This document shows positions 60,291 to 64,000 of a stretch of 64,000 nt of DNA, one piece after another. The translations under genes and the position numbers were made by a program. Below the pieces are notes generated by a model. The model searched no databases, was not told the DNA's origin, and saw nothing but the letters and a program-made list of their open reading frames with translations. The stretch comes from DASTCZ01 sp035308165 (GTDB lineage: Bacteria; Acidobacteriota; Terriglobia; Acidiferrales; UBA7541), in the NCBI GenBank assembly GCA_035308165.1, contig DATGHC010000087.1, forward strand, positions 1 through 64,000, read 5' to 3'. Within the stretch, counting starts at the first letter, position 1. Each line of letters begins with the position of its first letter.

Positions 60291-60394
60291 CGCCACCTTG
60301 CACCCATTCCGTGTGCATGGTTTTCTCCCTCCCGCGGAGTTTTCTGCTATCCTCTGCCCGCGAGTAGCCCCCACCTTGGGCGAGGACGAGCGAT

Positions 60395-60949
60395 ATGGCT
60401 GAAGACATCACCGAATTGCACGAACGAGCGGAACACGGCGCCGAGCACTCCAAGCAAGCCATTGTGACCCTGACGATGGCCGTCCTGGCGGTTTGCGTGG
60501 CAGCAGTTTCTCTGATGGGACACCGCAGCCACACCGAAGAAATGCTGGCCCAGACCAAGGCCACGGACCAATGGGCCTACTATCAAGCCAAAGTCATAAG
60601 AGAGAGAAGTTATGAAGTGTTTCTCGATCAGCTGAGCGTTTTTACGGTTCAAGACAAAGCCCACGCCGATGAATTAAGGGCGAAATACACCAGCGAGGCC
60701 AAGCGATATCGTTCGGAAGCCAACGAAATCCAGGGGACGGCAACGTCGGATGAAGCGGAATCTCAGGCCTACGGCCGCCGCAGTGACCGGTTTGACCTTG
60801 GCGAGGTGCTGCTGGAGGCTGCCCTGGTGATTTGCTCCATTACTCTCCTCACTCACAAACGGCATTTCTGGATGATCGGGTCGATCATTGGAATTGTGGG
60901 CGTGGTTGTGGCCATCACCGGCTTCCTAATTCACCTGCCGGCTGCCTGA
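60395..60949 (+). CDS. DUF4337 membrane protein
   Basis: A 184-residue protein with an N-terminal helix and first membrane segment (AIVTLTMAVLAVCVAAVSL), a long charged helical region (residues ~40-120), and two C-terminal membrane helices (VLLEAALVICSITLLTH; MIGSIIGIVGVVVAITGFL). WAYYQAKVIRERSYE and the spacing match DUF4337. No function is established. Confidence 0.85.
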   Translation: MAEDITELHERAEHGAEHSKQAIVTLTMAVLAVCVAAVSLMGHRSHTEEMLAQTKATDQWAYYQAKVIRERSYEVFLDQLSVFTVQDKAHADELRAKYTSEAKRYRSEANEIQGTATSDEAESQAYGRRSDRFDLGEVLLEAALVICSITLLTHKRHFWMIGSIIGIVGVVVAITGFLIHLPAA

Positions 60950-61075
60950 AAAGTTCTTGCAAATCACGGATTTTCGCCGCTGGACAATCCTTTACTCTGT
61001 CTCTCCAGCTATGATAGTCTGTTGATCGAAGAGAAGACGAAAAAGCGCTGGAGAGGGCGCGACGGAGAGGGTGGC

Positions 61076-61336
61076 TTGAGAGAGGCCAAATCGGGATTGA
61101 TTGAACAGTATCGCCAGCATGTCAAGGACACCGGTTCGCCGGAAGTGCAGATCGCTCTGCTGAGCGAGCGCATCAATTACCTGAATTCGCATCTGAAATT
61201 TCACCTCAAGGACCACGCTTCGCGGCGCGGGTTGATCATGATGGTCAACAAGCGCAGGCGTTTGCTGGATTACCTGAACCGCCGCAACCCGGATCGGTAT
61301 CGCGAGATTGTGGATCGCCTTAGTTTGCGCAAGTAA
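61076..61336 (+). CDS. rpsO: 30S ribosomal protein S15
   Basis: About 86 residues, binding 16S rRNA and supporting small-subunit assembly. DTGSPEVQIALLSERINYLNSHL and ASRRGLIMMVNKRRRLLDYL are the S15 signature, and it ends YREIVDRLSLRK. TTG 61076 is the preferred start: it has a ggagaggg site and gives the normal family length; the frame is open to 61022. The rpsO-pnp order is conserved in many bacteria. Confidence 0.95.
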   Translation: MREAKSGLIEQYRQHVKDTGSPEVQIALLSERINYLNSHLKFHLKDHASRRGLIMMVNKRRRLLDYLNRRNPDRYREIVDRLSLRK

Positions 61337-61574
61337 TCCCGGCAGTTTTTGGCAAGGAGATGGACGCCAGCCGGTAAAGGCAGCTCAGAATCGTCGCACG
61401 AGGCTCGCGCGGCCGCGCGGAATATCCGCCCGGTCGCATTTTTGTTAGGGGAACCCCGCGAGCTCTCCGCTTCACTCGTCTGATTCTTCCAAACTAACTA
61501 AATCAAGTCCAAGGCGCCCCGGCCCCCATCCGCCCGGATGCATGCCGTGCGAGCGCACAAAGGAAGTAAAACGT

Positions 61575-63752
61575 ATGTCGCAGCAAGAAGCTCCTTATCA
61601 AGTAAAAGTGGAACTCGGTGGGCGCACACTCATCCTGGAATCAGGAAAAATCGCCAAGCAGGCCAACGGCGCCGTTGTGGCGCGCTACGCGGACACCTGG
61701 GTTTTGTGCACAGCGTGCATGGACAATCGCGCAAATCCAAAAGATTTTCTCCCTCTTACCGTGGATTATCGTGAGAACACATATTCCGCCGGGAAAATTC
61801 CCGGTGGATTTTTTAAGCGCGAGGGAAGACCTTCCGAGCGTGAGATTTTAACCTGCCGGTTGATTGACCGGCCGATGCGCCCTCTGTTTCCGGAGGGCTG
61901 GCGGAATGAAACCCAAATCATAGGCTTCGTTCTTTCCGTGGATGAAAATGATCCCGATGTGCTGGCGGTGACCGCCGCCTCCGCGGCGGCGTATTGCTCC
62001 GATCTTCCGTTCACCACACCGATTGCCGCCGTTCGCGTTGGAATGGTGGAGGGGCAGTTCATAGTGAATCCAACGTTCATGCAGCAGAAGGTCAGCACCA
62101 TAAACATCGTGGTCGCGGGAAGCGCGGATGCGATTGTGATGGTGGAATCCGGAGCGGGCGAAGTTTCCGAAGATACCGTTGCGGACGCGCTGGCGTTTGG
62201 TCATGACCATGTGAAGCGGATTGTCGCGGCCATCCAGGAACTCCACGCACAGATCAAGCCCGTGAAAGTCACCGTGCCGCCGGTGGCCTTTGATGAAGCT
62301 CTGGCCAAGCAGATTGAGCAAACGTACGGCACACGGCTTCACGACGCGCTGGATACCAAGAAGCATCCCAAGAAGGAGAGCTACGCTCTCATCGCGGAAA
62401 TCCACAAAGAGATCCTGGACGCTATTCCAGAAGAGGACGAAGATAAGCGCAAACTGGCGGATCGTGCATTCGAGAGGCTCCGCGAAAAAATTTTCCGTGA
62501 TGACATCCTCATCAATCGCCGGCGCCCCGACGGCCGCGCCTTTGACGAGATTCGCAAGATCACTTGTGAAATCGGCATGTTGCCGCGTACTCACGGATCC
62601 GCCTTATTCACACGGGGCGAAACTCAAGCCCTGGCCACACTGACTCTGGGCACGAAGGAAGACATGCAACGCCTCGACATCCTGTTCGAGAGCGACACCT
62701 TCAAGCGCTTCATGCTCCATTACAACTTCCCGCCATTCTCCGTCGGTGAGGTGAAATTTCTGCGCGGGCCGGGCCGGCGCGAAATCGGCCACGGCGCCCT
62801 GGCAGAACGTTCGTTGACGGCGCTGTTGCCGCCCGAGGCCGATTTCCCCTACGCGATGCGGTTGGTTTCAGACATTCTGGAATCCAACGGCTCCTCCTCC
62901 ATGGCTACTATTTGTGGAGGCTCTCTGGCAATGATGGATGCGGGCGTGCCTCTCAAGGCGCCTTGCGCTGGTATTGCCATGGGTTTGGTTTTTGACGGAC
63001 CGAATTCCGCGGTGCTCACAGACATCGCCGGCGCGGAAGACCATTACGGTGATATGGACTTCAAGGTTGCGGGCACGCGCCAGGGGATTACCGCGTTACA
63101 GATGGACATCAAGGTCGGCGGCGTCAGCATTCCGCTGATGCGTCAGGCGCTCGAACAGGCCCGGCGCGGCCGTTTGTACATCCTGGACATCATGGACCAG
63201 ACCATCAACGAGTCGCGCAAGACAATGTCCAAGTATGCGCCGCGGCTCACTATGCTCACCATTCCCACCGACAAAATCCGCGACCTCATCGGCCCGGGAG
63301 GCAAGAAAATCCGATCCATCATCGAAGCTACCGGAGTCAAGATCGATGTCATGGATGATGGAAAGGTCCACGTTTTTGCCAACAGCGGTGAATCAGGCGA
63401 TGCAGCCCTGCAGATGATCCGAGACGTTACGGCCACGGCCGAAATTGGCAAAACGTATCTCGGGAAAGTCGTGCGATTGGCCGAGTTCGGCGCATTCGTC
63501 GAAATTTTCCCAGGCACGGATGGTCTGCTGCATATCAGCGAGATCGCGGAGTCGCGCATCAAGGACGTCCGTGACGAATTGAAAATGGGCGATCAAGTGC
63601 TAGTAAAAGTGCTGGCCATTGAGGGCAACAAGATACGCCTCTCGCGCAAAGCATTGCTGCGCGAGGCGCGTGAGAAGCAGGCACGTAGCGTGGCCGGCGG
63701 TTCCGGCGGTGGCTCCACCGGCGGAACGACCGGTGGCGGGGAATCGCAGTAA
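61575..63752 (+). CDS. pnp: Polyribonucleotide nucleotidyltransferase
   Basis: A 725-residue phosphorolytic 3'-5' exoribonuclease. Two RNase PH domains flank a helical domain: the first has LEKGRPSEREILTCRLIDRPMRP-type residues, the second GSALFTRGETQALATLTLG and DFPYAMRLVSDILESNGSSS. They are followed by a KH domain (IRDLIGPGGKKIRSIIEATG) and an S1 domain (YLGKVVRLAEFGAFVEIFPG). A Gly/Ser-rich tail ends the protein. ATG 61575 follows an aaggaag site; the frame is open to 61542. Downstream of rpsO, as usual. Confidence 0.97.
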   Translation: MSQQEAPYQVKVELGGRTLILESGKIAKQANGAVVARYADTWVLCTACMDNRANPKDFLPLTVDYRENTYSAGKIPGGFFKREGRPSEREILTCRLIDRPMRPLFPEGWRNETQIIGFVLSVDENDPDVLAVTAASAAAYCSDLPFTTPIAAVRVGMVEGQFIVNPTFMQQKVSTINIVVAGSADAIVMVESGAGEVSEDTVADALAFGHDHVKRIVAAIQELHAQIKPVKVTVPPVAFDEALAKQIEQTYGTRLHDALDTKKHPKKESYALIAEIHKEILDAIPEEDEDKRKLADRAFERLREKIFRDDILINRRRPDGRAFDEIRKITCEIGMLPRTHGSALFTRGETQALATLTLGTKEDMQRLDILFESDTFKRFMLHYNFPPFSVGEVKFLRGPGRREIGHGALAERSLTALLPPEADFPYAMRLVSDILESNGSSSMATICGGSLAMMDAGVPLKAPCAGIAMGLVFDGPNSAVLTDIAGAEDHYGDMDFKVAGTRQGITALQMDIKVGGVSIPLMRQALEQARRGRLYILDIMDQTINESRKTMSKYAPRLTMLTIPTDKIRDLIGPGGKKIRSIIEATGVKIDVMDDGKVHVFANSGESGDAALQMIRDVTATAEIGKTYLGKVVRLAEFGAFVEIFPGTDGLLHISEIAESRIKDVRDELKMGDQVLVKVLAIEGNKIRLSRKALLREAREKQARSVAGGSGGGSTGGTTGGGESQ

Positions 63753-63796
63753 CCGCCAAACAATTTCCACCTCCGCAGGAAGTGGATGATGCAAAC

Positions 63797-63834
63797 GGCC
63801 CGGTGTCGCGATGCGAAGCCGGGCCATTTGTTTT
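63797..63834 (+). terminator. Intrinsic terminator after pnp
   Basis: A 29-base hairpin (63797-63825): outer stem GGCCCGG/CCGGGCC, inner stem TCGC/GCGA, with a two-base internal bulge. It is followed by ATTTGTTTT. It lies 44 bases after the pnp stop and faces the convergent murA. Confidence 0.75.
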
Positions 63835-63873
63835 CTGTGATGATTTTAAAATGTCCGGAGGGTGACCCGGGTA

Positions 63874-64000
63874 TTAGTGGGCCCTGGTGATCTTTGCTCC
63901 GAGTGCGGAAAGTTTTTCTTCGATGCGTTCGTAACCCCGATCGATATGGTACACGCGGTCAATCATCGTCTCGCCGCGGGCCACCAGCGCAGCCAAAACA
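63874..64000 (-). CDS. murA: UDP-N-acetylglucosamine 1-carboxyvinyltransferase, C-terminal end (cut by window edge)
   Basis: The last 41 codons and the stop are visible, read from the right edge. The product reads LAALVARGETMIDRVYHID, then RGYERIEEKLSALGAKITRAH. This matches the conserved end of MurA, the first committed enzyme of peptidoglycan synthesis (transfer of enolpyruvate to UDP-GlcNAc). It converges on pnp. The catalytic cysteine region is outside the window. Confidence 0.9.
   Translation of the reverse strand, partial: VLAALVARGETMIDRVYHIDRGYERIEEKLSALGAKITRAH

Noticed and set aside
60981..61015. TGGACA/TATGAT pair before rpsO
   Set aside because: Spacer of about 23 bases is too long for a standard promoter.

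Overview
The window reads as a chromosomal segment of an Acidobacteriota bacterium, most likely of the Terriglobia type. The pointers are a long orphan MacB/FtsX-type permease of the kind called ADOP (acidobacterial duplicated orphan permease), a bacillithiol deacetylase, a tandem DUF507 pair, PadR and PilZ proteins of the usual acidobacterial style, and a fairly GC-rich, housekeeping-dominated sequence. No plasmid, prophage or insertion-sequence signature was seen. Taxonomy is inferred from gene families, not from an rRNA gene.

Layout. 0-4.8 kb: heme operon hemA(partial)-hemC-hemD-hemB-hemL. 4.9-14.7 kb: two paralogous membrane proteins, then a DUF4129-DUF4350-MoxR-DUF58 cluster, a receiver-only protein, and a divergent SpoIIM/RDD pair whose start codons are two bases apart. 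14.7-18.7 kb: DUF421 protein and a large soluble hybrid histidine kinase. 19.0-20.8 kb: hisC coupled to a HAD phosphatase. 21.0-26.5 kb: two overlapping thymidylate-kinase-like genes, a CHAD protein fused to a Ppx/GppA-type C-terminal domain, a SixA-like phosphatase and a Ppx/GppA phosphatase. This looks like a polyphosphate/nucleotide module and is the most interesting part of the window. 26.6-32.6 kb: PilZ protein, msrB, secreted GH20 hexosaminidase, a sigma-factor remnant and the ADOP permease. 33.1-35.7 kb: an ArsR-DUF1801-SRPBCC-VOC group with a visible operator, then tRNA-Val and tRNA-Asp. 35.8-41.8 kb: VTT-domain protein, DUF507 pair, perfect terminator, M48 protease, bshB1, SDR, mutT and a BtuF-like protein. 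41.9-45.4 kb: two exported TldD/TldE-like proteins. 45.6-49.4 kb: NifU-like scaffold, DinB-like protein, mocA-xdhC and a PadR/membrane-protein pair. 49.4-53.2 kb: an accessory stretch with several repeat types and two divergent unknown membrane genes that look more AT-rich. 53.2-64 kb: MDR dehydrogenase, amino-acid permease, zinc-ribbon and TlpA proteins, glycosyltransferase, two pyruvoyltetrahydropterin-synthase paralogues with folE, DUF4337 protein, rpsO, pnp and the end of murA.

How genes fit together. The heme genes cover every step from glutamyl-tRNA to uroporphyrinogen III. FolE with two PTPS-like enzymes makes reduced pterins from GTP. In the 21-26.5 kb block, one Ppx/GppA enzyme, one CHAD (polyphosphate-binding family) protein carrying the same C-terminal fold, a phosphohistidine-phosphatase-like protein and two unusual P-loop kinases sit in two converging transcription units, which suggests a shared role in phosphate or nucleotide storage and turnover. 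Operators or promoters are visible before arsR, padR, the kinase pair, the DUF507 pair and the glycosyltransferase.
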